From 2-02-FULL-66-14 sp964651335 (GTDB lineage Bacteria > Pseudomonadota > Gammaproteobacteria > Burkholderiales > SG8-39), in contig CAZYVT010000015.1 of assembly GCA_964651335.1 (NCBI GenBank), forward strand, positions 1-64,000: a stretch of DNA of 64,000 nucleotides. The letters run 5' to 3'. Positions 43,259 to 49,309 of this stretch are shown one piece after another (positions within the stretch are counted from its first letter, which is position 1; the number at the start of each line of letters is the position of its first letter). Below the pieces are notes generated by a model. That model did no database searches, had not been told where the DNA came from, and saw only the letters and a program-made list of their open reading frames with translations. A program made the translations under genes and the position numbers.

Positions 43259-43513
43259 ATGACCGCTCTGGAAATCAAGCTCTCGCTACCCGACAGCTTG
43301 GCGAAGAAGTCAAACAAAGCCGGCTTGCTCACCGCGCCGGCCATCGAAGCGCTGCTGCGCGAAGCAATGCGCAAGCGCTCGCTTGATCGGTTCTTGCAGA
43401 CCGCGGAACGCGTGGCAGCGGCTGGCGTTCCTGCGATGAGCGAGGAAGAAATCCAGGCCGAAGTCGACGCCGTCCGCAAAGCCAGGCGCAAACGCCTTGC
43501 GCCTGGTGGTTGA
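43259..43513 (+). CDS. Orphan antitoxin-like protein
   Basis: 84 residues: LEIKLSLPDSLAKKSNKAGL, LTAPAIEALLREAMRKRSLD, then a charged helix (MSEEEIQAEVDAVRKARRKR). It resembles small antitoxins that precede PIN toxins. Directly after and partly overlapping it, the other frame begins RLVVDA, a PIN start, but continues into unrelated sequence and a terminator, so the toxin is lost. The antitoxin may still titrate related toxins. Confidence 0.6.
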   Translation: MTALEIKLSLPDSLAKKSNKAGLLTAPAIEALLREAMRKRSLDRFLQTAERVAAAGVPAMSEEEIQAEVDAVRKARRKRLAPGG

Positions 43514-43529
43514 CGCGCCTGCCGCAGCG
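43497..43529 (+). pseudogene. Stub of a PIN toxin gene
   Basis: LRLVVDAPAAA in the frame overlapping the antitoxin stop. LVVDA is the usual first beta-strand of a PIN domain with its aspartate. No further PIN sequence follows. Confidence 0.4.
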
Positions 43530-43559
43530 ATAAGCGCGGCAGCGGTGCAAAGCCGCAGC

Positions 43560-43587
43560 CGCCGGCATCCTCGCCGGCGACTTTTTT
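43560..43587 (+). terminator. Rho-independent terminator
   Basis: CGCCGGC-ATCCTC-GCCGGCG hairpin (7-bp stem) followed by ACTTTTTT, 47 bases after the orphan antitoxin stop. Confidence 0.75.
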
Positions 43588-43743
43588 AAGAACAACGGCA
43601 TGCACTTGCACAAAATCGCTCGCCGGACAGACGGACAGGACACCGCATGCGCAATGGATTGACGCTTCGTTGTAGAACGTCCGCGATGACGTGCACGCGC
43701 GAGCGCCAGCCGCGCTTGCCAACTGCCGCTGTCGATCGCGCTG

Positions 43744-44040
43744 TTAGGCGCGTGTTTGCCAGAGAAGCGGATCTCGCCGCGCATGAAAGACCGCGAGCAC
43801 CACGATTCGATGGGCCTCAACGCGATAGAAGACCGAATACGGGAAGCGGCGTGCTTGCACGGAACGGATGTCGCCGTGTTTGACGGGAAAGCGCTCCGGA
43901 TGTCTTGCAGCGAGATCGACCGCGCGATCGATCTCGGACGTGAACTGCATCCCAAGACCAGGCTGCCTTTCCTCGTACCACATCGCTGCGCCGTCAAATT
44001 CGGCGCGTGCCGCGCGCCGAAAGACGACCTTTAAGGTCAT
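43744..44040 (-). CDS. RelE/ParE-family toxin
   Basis: 98 residues with the ParE/RelE fold pattern: FRRAARAEFDGAAMWYEERQ, PGLGMQFTSEIDRAVDLAAR, PERFPVKHGDIRSVQARRFP, YSVFYRVEAHRIVVLAVFHA. ParE-type members poison gyrase, RelE types cut mRNA; the sequence fits the ParE subgroup. Its ATG overlaps the antitoxin stop (ATGA). Complete and likely functional. Confidence 0.85.
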   Translation of the reverse strand: MTLKVVFRRAARAEFDGAAMWYEERQPGLGMQFTSEIDRAVDLAARHPERFPVKHGDIRSVQARRFPYSVFYRVEAHRIVVLAVFHARRDPLLWQTRA

Positions 44041-44267
44041 CTCTTGAGGCGAGCGGTCATTGATGCCTTAACGTCTTCCCAGGAAACGACGTCATCCGGG
44101 TGTGCTTCATGTTCGGCGAGCCGCCGATCGAGCTCGGCACGTTGAGCATCTGTCACAGGTACGGCAGCGCTGTCTTCGGCGATGCTGTCCCAAAGTTCCT
44201 CGACAAGCGCCAGACGCTCCTCGACGCTTAGCCGATCAATACCAAGGGATTTCAGCGATGCACTCAT
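44037..44267 (-). CDS. Addiction-module antitoxin of the ParE-like toxin
   Basis: 76 residues from ATG 44267: LKSLGIDRLSVEERLALVEE, LWDSIAEDSAAVPVTDAQRA, ELDRRLAEHEAHPDDVVSWE, DVKASMTARLKR. This is the widespread short antitoxin family (addiction module protein). A longer frame from 44342 would overlap the divergent antitoxin gene and has no family support. Divergent promoter region shared with the Phd-like gene, containing a TTGACA at 44286-44291. Confidence 0.83.
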   Translation of the reverse strand: MSASLKSLGIDRLSVEERLALVEELWDSIAEDSAAVPVTDAQRAELDRRLAEHEAHPDDVVSWEDVKASMTARLKR

Positions 44268-44350
44268 AGGGGTAGCCTTATGCCTTTGACATCCTATCAA
44301 ATGCGCACGGCATTCGAAAGCCACGCGCATAACATCCTGCAATGGTTCGC

Positions 44351-44599
44351 ATGAAACAGCACATCAGCCTGCGCCAGGCGAACCAGAATTTTTCGCGCTA
44401 CGTGGAGGCGATCGAGCGCGGGGAGGAGTTCGTCGTCACGCGCCGCGGCAGGCCGGTGGCGCTCCTGTCTCCCGCGCCCAGGCGCGCCTCGCGGCGGCGG
44501 ACCGTCGGGCAGGAAGCGTCCCTCAAGCGCCTGTTCGCGAGCGCAAGACCGCTCGGCCTCGGGAAGTGGCGGCGCGAACAGCTTTACGAGGATGTCTAG
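44351..44599 (+). CDS. Phd/YefM-family antitoxin
   Basis: 82 residues: QHISLRQANQNFSRYVEAIE, RGEEFVVTRRGRPVALLSPA, a Phd fold. The C-terminal part (KRLFASARPLGLGKWRREQL) is the presumed toxin-binding region. Start at ATG 44351 fits the usual MK-ISLR start; ATG 44342 adds three residues. Overlaps the PIN toxin by 8 bases. Confidence 0.8.
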   Translation: MKQHISLRQANQNFSRYVEAIERGEEFVVTRRGRPVALLSPAPRRASRRRTVGQEASLKRLFASARPLGLGKWRREQLYEDV

Positions 44600-45038
44600 G
44601 GTCTCGCTCGACGCCAACGTCTTCGTCCATGGCGTCGACGCGAGCGATGCGGCCAGGCACCGCGCGGCGAAGCGCCTGATCACGCTTGCCGCAAGGTACG
44701 ATTGCGTTCTCGTGCTGCAAGCGCTCGCCGAGTTTTATTACATCGCAACGCGCAAAGCCGGGCTTCCCGCTTCGCAGGCAAGATCGCACGTCCAGGAGCT
44801 GCAGTCGATCTTCCCGGTGACGCTGCCCGGCCCGACGGCGCTGCACGCTGCGATCGACCTGTCAGAGCGCTATCGGATTAATTTCTGGGATGCAATGCTA
44901 CTTGCCGTGGCGCGGCAGGCCGGCGTCACGATGCTCTTCACCGAAGACATTCAGGACGAGCAGGATTACGACGGCGTGCACTGCGTGAACCCCTTCGGCC
45001 GCACGACGGCGGAACTTACCGCTTTGCTGCGCCGCTGA
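44592..45038 (+). CDS. PIN-domain toxin (VapC-like)
   Basis: 148 residues: RVSLDANVFVHGVDASDAAR, ALAEFYYIATRKAGLPAS, RINFWDAMLLAVARQAGVTM, LFTEDIQDEQDYDGVHCVNP. All PIN acidic positions are present. Predicted ribonuclease toxin neutralised by the preceding Phd-like protein. Downstream lies an SDR fragment on the opposite strand. Confidence 0.85.
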   Translation: MSRVSLDANVFVHGVDASDAARHRAAKRLITLAARYDCVLVLQALAEFYYIATRKAGLPASQARSHVQELQSIFPVTLPGPTALHAAIDLSERYRINFWDAMLLAVARQAGVTMLFTEDIQDEQDYDGVHCVNPFGRTTAELTALLRR

Positions 45039-45089
45039 GGCGAAGGCCCCGCCGGGCCGGCAGCGCTGTCCGCGGCGGCACCGCCCCGT

Positions 45090-45325
45090 CTACTGCCCTT
45101 GAACCTTCAGGTAGATCCTCTGCATCCCGCCGAGCCAGCGGCCGTAGTTCGCCGCCTTGGCGCGCAGGTACTCGAGCACCTGCGGATGCGGAAGGATCAG
45201 GAAATGCTCTTCCGCCATCACCTTCACGATCTCGTCGGCGACCTGCTCGGCCGTAAGCGCACCATCGACGCCCGCAGAGCCTCCGCCCTTGTACATGCCG
45301 GTGAGCACGGCCTGCGGACAGATGA
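45090..45325 (-). pseudogene. 3' fragment of a short-chain dehydrogenase
   Basis: Encodes CPQAVLTGMYKGGGSAGVDG onward to YLKVQGQ and a stop. It matches the last 75 or so residues of the intact SDR at 45646-46407, with scattered base differences (roughly one in ten), so it is a diverged paralog or older duplicate. Homology starts abruptly at CPQAV. The DUF4926 gene sits between fragment and intact gene. Confidence 0.8.
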
Positions 45326-45385
45326 TCCCGGCAACGGCGCTCCGATCGGAAGTTCTCGATCGTGGCGCTGGTCAAACCGCTGGCG

Positions 45386-45616
45386 TTACGCGACGCGCCG
45401 CGCGTGAGTGATTTCGCGACGTTCGACGGGCCGCACCTGCGCGCGCTCCAACGTCACCACGGCGACGGTTTCCCCGTCGAGCGCGACAAACTCGATCTCG
45501 TAAGCCTTGCCGTCGGCATGCACATGTACGACGGTCCCGACATCGCCCGCAGCGAGCTTGTCGCCGGGAAGATCGGTCTTTAGCACCGCCCGATCGTGTT
45601 CCCTGATGGATCCCAT
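45386..45616 (-). CDS. DUF4926-domain protein
   Basis: 76 residues: REHDRAVLKTDLPGDKLAAG, DVGTVVHVHADGKAYEIEFV, ALDGETVAVVTLERAQVRPV. This small SH3-like beta protein (DUF4926) is common in accessory regions beside another small gene, often behaving like part of a toxin-antitoxin-type pair. No partner (such as a DUF6883 gene) is seen here. Lies between the intact SDR and the SDR 3' fragment, same strand. Confidence 0.72.
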   Translation of the reverse strand: MGSIREHDRAVLKTDLPGDKLAAGDVGTVVHVHADGKAYEIEFVALDGETVAVVTLERAQVRPVERREITHARRVA

Positions 45617-45645
45617 GTTTCCCTTCTACAGCGGGTGAGCGGTAG

Positions 45646-46407
45646 CTACCTTCCCTCGTACTTCAGGTAGATCTTCTGCATCCCGCCGAGCCAGCGGTCG
45701 TAGTTCGCCGTCTTGGCGCGCATGTAATCGAGCACCTGTGGATGCGGAAGGATCAGAAAGCGCTCCTCCGCCATCACCTTCACGATCTCGTCCGCGACCT
45801 GCTCGGCCGTCAGCGCGCCGTCCACACCTGCCGAGCCCTCGCCCTTGTACATGCCGGTGAGCACCGCCTGCGGGCAGAGGCAGGACACGCATAAGCCTTT
45901 CCGGCCGTAAGCGATCGAGAGCCACTCGGCGAAGGCGACGGCGCCGTGCTTGGTCACGCCGTAGGACGCGGATTCCACGATGTTGAGCAGCCCGGCGGCG
46001 GAAGCCGTGACCAGGAAATAGCCGCTGCCGCGAGCCACCATCTTCTCGACGACCGCGCGCGCCGCCCAGACGTGCGCCATGACATGGATCTTCCAATTGC
46101 GCTCCCAGACTTCGTCCGGCGTCTCGAGCCCGCCGCGAACGACAATCCCGGCGTTGGAAAAGAATACGTCGATTCGCCCATAGCGCGCCTCGGCCTCGCG
46201 CACCAGGCGTTTGATATCGTCTTCCCTGCTCACATCGCAGGGAACCGCCAGGCCTCGTGTCGCCTCGGCGACCGGCTTCAGTCCCTCGCCATTCAGGTCG
46301 GCGACGACCACGCCGGCCGCGCCGTCGGATGCAAAGCGCAGCGCAGCGGCGCGGCCGATGCCGCTCGCCGCGCCGGTGATGACGGCGACCTTGCCCTCGA
46401 GGTTCAC
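45646..46407 (-). CDS. Short-chain dehydrogenase/reductase
   Basis: 253 residues. AVITGAASGIGRAAALRFAS for NAD(P), VVVADLNGEGLKP with aspartate, NAGIVVRGGLETP, catalytic Ser/Tyr/Lys in TASAAGLLN and YGVTKHGAVAFAEWL. The C-terminal tail (ILPHPQVLDYMRAKTANYDR) is typical of a group of SDRs acting on acyl or steroid-like substrates. Same strand and 28 bases from the cyclase gene upstream, so a two-gene operon is likely. Confidence 0.86.
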   Translation of the reverse strand: MNLEGKVAVITGAASGIGRAAALRFASDGAAGVVVADLNGEGLKPVAEATRGLAVPCDVSREDDIKRLVREAEARYGRIDVFFSNAGIVVRGGLETPDEVWERNWKIHVMAHVWAARAVVEKMVARGSGYFLVTASAAGLLNIVESASYGVTKHGAVAFAEWLSIAYGRKGLCVSCLCPQAVLTGMYKGEGSAGVDGALTAEQVADEIVKVMAEERFLILPHPQVLDYMRAKTANYDRWLGGMQKIYLKYEGR

Positions 46408-46435
46408 GCGAACGCCTCCCGGCTCTGACCGGTCG

Positions 46436-47404
46436 CTACTTGATCGCCATCGGATTGAGCGGGGAGCCGACCGCCCCGGTGATCGGTAGCGGCGGGCCGC
46501 AGAAAAAGAACTCGTAGACCCGGTCCGCAGCGCAGTCCGCCGCGAGATTCTTGAGGTAGAAGATTTCGCCCATGGTGATGCCGATCATGGGAATGACCAC
46601 CCAGTGCCACGGTTGACTGGCGTCGTCGGTCTCGTTCGGCCGCACTTCGCACCCCCAGGTGTCGGTGCAGATTGCCGCGATTTCCTTCCTGAAGATCCAC
46701 TCGCAGGTTTCGAACGCGAGCCCTGGAGCATCGCCGCCCGCATAGCCGCCCCACTCGCCGCGGGCGAGCCGCTCTTCCATCTGCCCGGTGCGCACGATCA
46801 CGAAATCTCCCCTGCGGATCTCGACGCCCTGCGCGCGTGCCGCGGCGTCAAGGTCCTCATTCGTGATCGCCATGCCGTCCTCGAGAAAATCCACGCCGAG
46901 ATGGCGCGCAACGTCGAGCAGCACGCCGCGGCCCGCCATCCGGTCCTTCACCTTTTCGATGCTGTTTTTCTGTGCGCCGTTGGAATCCACCAACCGCGCG
47001 TCGTAGCCGTTCCACATCTTGTCGTCGTAAAAGATGTGCCCGAGCGCATCCCATTGCGTGCCGCATTGCAGAGGCAGCGACACCATGTCGTCTGCATAGC
47101 GCAGCTTGCCAGCGTCCTGGTTGCCCGACACCGCGTCGGTACCGGTCGCCAACATGGTGTGAATCGGATTGAAGCGGTTGCCCCAGAGCCCGCGCTGCGG
47201 ACCGTTGCGGTCGAAATTCAGGCCGAGGGAAAACACTTTTCCCCTGCGGATCAGCCGGCCGGCATTGATGACGTCCTGGGCGCTGATTAAGTTGAGCGTC
47301 CCGGCCTCGTCATCCGGCCCCCAACGGCCCCAGTTCTTGCACCGCTCCGCGGTTGCCCTCAGATGCTTGATATCGAATCTCTTTGCGTCGTGCCGGCGTG
47401 GCAT
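46436..47404 (-). CDS. Cyclase-family (kynurenine-formamidase-like fold) metal hydrolase
   Basis: 322 residues of the large cyclase family (PF04199 type). The metal-site motif usually HxGTHxDxxxH appears as CGTQWDALGH, so one histidine is glutamine. Further marks: GDFVIVRTGQMEERL and TDTWGCEVRPNETDDAS. These hydrolyse amides or lactones; the substrate is unknown. It is far larger than KynB and 18 kb from kynA, so I do not call it formamidase. Probably co-transcribed with the SDR. Confidence 0.8.
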   Translation of the reverse strand: MPRRHDAKRFDIKHLRATAERCKNWGRWGPDDEAGTLNLISAQDVINAGRLIRRGKVFSLGLNFDRNGPQRGLWGNRFNPIHTMLATGTDAVSGNQDAGKLRYADDMVSLPLQCGTQWDALGHIFYDDKMWNGYDARLVDSNGAQKNSIEKVKDRMAGRGVLLDVARHLGVDFLEDGMAITNEDLDAAARAQGVEIRRGDFVIVRTGQMEERLARGEWGGYAGGDAPGLAFETCEWIFRKEIAAICTDTWGCEVRPNETDDASQPWHWVVIPMIGITMGEIFYLKNLAADCAADRVYEFFFCGPPLPITGAVGSPLNPMAIK

Positions 47405-47510
47405 CGGATTCTCCTTGAAGTACGGTGGCGTCGCCTGACAAGTTAGAATAAAAGCGCGCTGCGTTCAACCCCGATTCGCCCATCGTACCCGTCGTAGCAA
47501 AGGAGATCCC

Positions 47511-47682
47511 GTGATCCGTTGCCTCAAGCGCGGCGTCAGCGCCGGGCAGGACGCCGCCGAGCAGTCCAGGGTTCGGCAGACCGTGGGGTCGATTCTCGCC
47601 GACATCGAGAGGCGCGGCGACGCTGCTTCAGCCGCTCACCGGCTGCATCATTCCGGTGGACGGCGGCCGGCCGTTGGCTTAG
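47511..47682 (+). pseudogene. Chimeric remnant: HisD-like 5' end joined to SDR 3' end
   Basis: GTG at 47511 with a good AAAGGAGAT ribosome site opens IRCLKRGVSAGQDAAEQSRV and ILADIERRGDAA, the start of histidinol-dehydrogenase-like proteins. About 40 codons in, at roughly 47630, similarity stops. In another frame the sequence becomes LTGCIIPVDGGRPLA and a TAG at 47680-47682, the typical SDR C-terminus. A deletion has fused two neighbouring genes. Translation would run on to 47918 in the first frame but looks meaningless. Confidence 0.62.
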
Positions 47683-47942
47683 AAAGGGAGCGTGTCGCCC
47701 TCTCCAGAGGGCGGCGGAGCGAATGGAGCGGCGTCCTGGAGAGCTTTCCTGTCGTGAGGAACGGGTTTCCGCGCGAATCGATGGGTATGCGAGTTCGCGC
47801 TCGCGGAATGATTTTCATCTCGCCCGGCGACGCCGGTTCGCGGCGGTTCAGTGACAGGCCGACGCTTCTCTCGTATGATTTCATCGACACCCGCGCAACA
47901 CCTTCGCGCGGCCCATAACAACACCACGAACTTGAGCGGAAC
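47683..47942. other. Non-coding spacer with one hairpin
   Basis: About 260 bases without a supported gene before coxM-like. Contains a perfect inverted repeat CGCCCTCT-CC-AGAGGGCG at 47696-47713, not followed by a U-tract. Confidence 0.5.
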
Positions 47943-48797
47943 GTGAAAGCGCCGGCGTTTTCCTACGTCAAGCCTCGCGCGCTGAGCGAGGTGTTCGACC
48001 TCCTCGAGCGGCACGGAGACCGCGCACGAGTGTTGGCGGGCGGCCAGAGCCTGATCGCGTCGCTCAACCTGCGGCTGTCGGAGCCCGAGCTGCTGGTCGA
48101 CATTACCGGGGTCCCCGGGCTTTCGGGCATCACGGTTTCCAATCGGACGGTACGCATCGGCGCTCTGACGACGCACCGCCAGATCGAGCATTCCGCGGAA
48201 GTCGCACAGCATCTGCCCTTGCTCGCGCAGGCGGTGCGCCATGTCGGGCATGTCGCGATCCGCAACGTCGGCACGTTTGGCGGCAGTATCGCGCTCGCCG
48301 ATCCCGCAGCGGAATATCCCGCCTGCGCCATCGCGCTTGACGCCGCGTTCGTGCTCGCCGGGCGCGGAGCGGAGCGCCGCATCAAGGCGCGCGAGTTTTT
48401 CCGCGGGCTGTATCAGACAGCGCTGCGCCCGGGCGAACTGGTGGTGGCGGGCGAATTCCCGGTTGCGGACGAGCGCTATCGATCGGTTTTCCTCGAACTT
48501 GCGCGGCGCCGGGGCGACTATGCGATCGTCGGGCTGGCGGCGCACGCGCGCATCGCGGGCGGCCTTGTCAGCGACGCGCGCCTGGCATTTCTCGGCGCCG
48601 CAAGCACGCCGGTGCTCGCGGTACGCGCCGCGGCCGCGCTGGAGGGCCGGCTGCCGGACGCGCGGGCGGTCGCCGCGGCGAAGGCCACTCTCGATGAGGA
48701 ACTCGAGATGCCGGCGGATCTGTACTCCTCGCGCGCCACCAAGCTACACCTGGCGCGTATCCTGCTCGGCCGCGCGCTTGGCGCGCTCGCCGGCTGA
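47943..48797 (+). CDS. FAD-binding subunit of a xanthine-dehydrogenase-family enzyme (CoxM-like)
   Basis: 284 residues from GTG 47943. Medium subunit of molybdenum hydroxylases. FAD motifs: VLAGGQSLIASLNLRLSEPE, AVRHVGHVAIRNVGTFGGSI and ALADPAAEYPA. Carries electrons from the 2Fe-2S subunit to the acceptor. First gene of a coxM-coxS-coxL-type operon; no maturation genes (coxD-G) follow. Start follows GAGCGGAAC. Confidence 0.88.
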   Translation: MKAPAFSYVKPRALSEVFDLLERHGDRARVLAGGQSLIASLNLRLSEPELLVDITGVPGLSGITVSNRTVRIGALTTHRQIEHSAEVAQHLPLLAQAVRHVGHVAIRNVGTFGGSIALADPAAEYPACAIALDAAFVLAGRGAERRIKAREFFRGLYQTALRPGELVVAGEFPVADERYRSVFLELARRRGDYAIVGLAAHARIAGGLVSDARLAFLGAASTPVLAVRAAAALEGRLPDARAVAAAKATLDEELEMPADLYSSRATKLHLARILLGRALGALAG

Positions 48798-48823
48798 GAA
48801 CTGCTCAACGCGGCGAGAACGAC

Positions 48824-49309
48824 ATGGACGAGACCCTGGTGACTACTCTGATCGTGAACGGCACCACCGTGACGCGGCGCGTCGCGGCGCGCCAGCACCT
48901 GAGCGATTTCCTGCGCGACGAACTCGGCCTCACGGGCTCGCACACGGCCTGCGAGCACGGCGTGTGCGGCGCCTGCACCGTGCGCGTCGACGGGGCGATC
49001 GTGCGCGGCTGCCTGATGCTCGCGGTACAGGCGAACGGCCGCAAGGTCGACACGATCGAGGGGCTGTCCGATTCCGGAGAAATCGCCGACCTGCAGCGCG
49101 CGTTTCACCTGCGCAATGCGCTGCAATGCGGCTTTTGCACGCCGGGAATGCTGATGGCGGCGCAGGATCTGCTCGCGAGCCGGCCCGAGGCGACACGTGA
49201 GGAGGTCCGCGAGCACATGTCCGGCAACTATTGCCGCTGCACCGGCTACCAGGCGATCGTGGACGCGGTCGAGGACGTGCTGGCGTCGCGTCGTGGAGCA
49301 AGAACATGA
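48824..49309 (+). CDS. 2Fe-2S subunit of a xanthine-dehydrogenase-family enzyme (CoxS-like)
   Basis: 161 residues. Plant-type cluster cysteines in CEHGVCGACTVRVDG, and the second cluster in CGFCTPGMLM and NYCRCTGYQAI. Transfers electrons from the molybdenum site to FAD. Its TGA overlaps the ATG of the large subunit. Confidence 0.92.
   Translation: MDETLVTTLIVNGTTVTRRVAARQHLSDFLRDELGLTGSHTACEHGVCGACTVRVDGAIVRGCLMLAVQANGRKVDTIEGLSDSGEIADLQRAFHLRNALQCGFCTPGMLMAAQDLLASRPEATREEVREHMSGNYCRCTGYQAIVDAVEDVLASRRGART

Noticed and set aside
43743..43749. GTTAGGC next to the ParE-like toxin stop, resembling an integron attC R-box
   Set aside because: No matching partner box, no L boxes or foldable attC stem within the expected distance, and no integrase; seven bases are too little.
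46436..47404. Calling the cyclase-family gene KynB to complete the kynurenine pathway
   Set aside because: The protein is much larger than KynB, has Gln in place of a metal-site His and is 18 kb from kynA.
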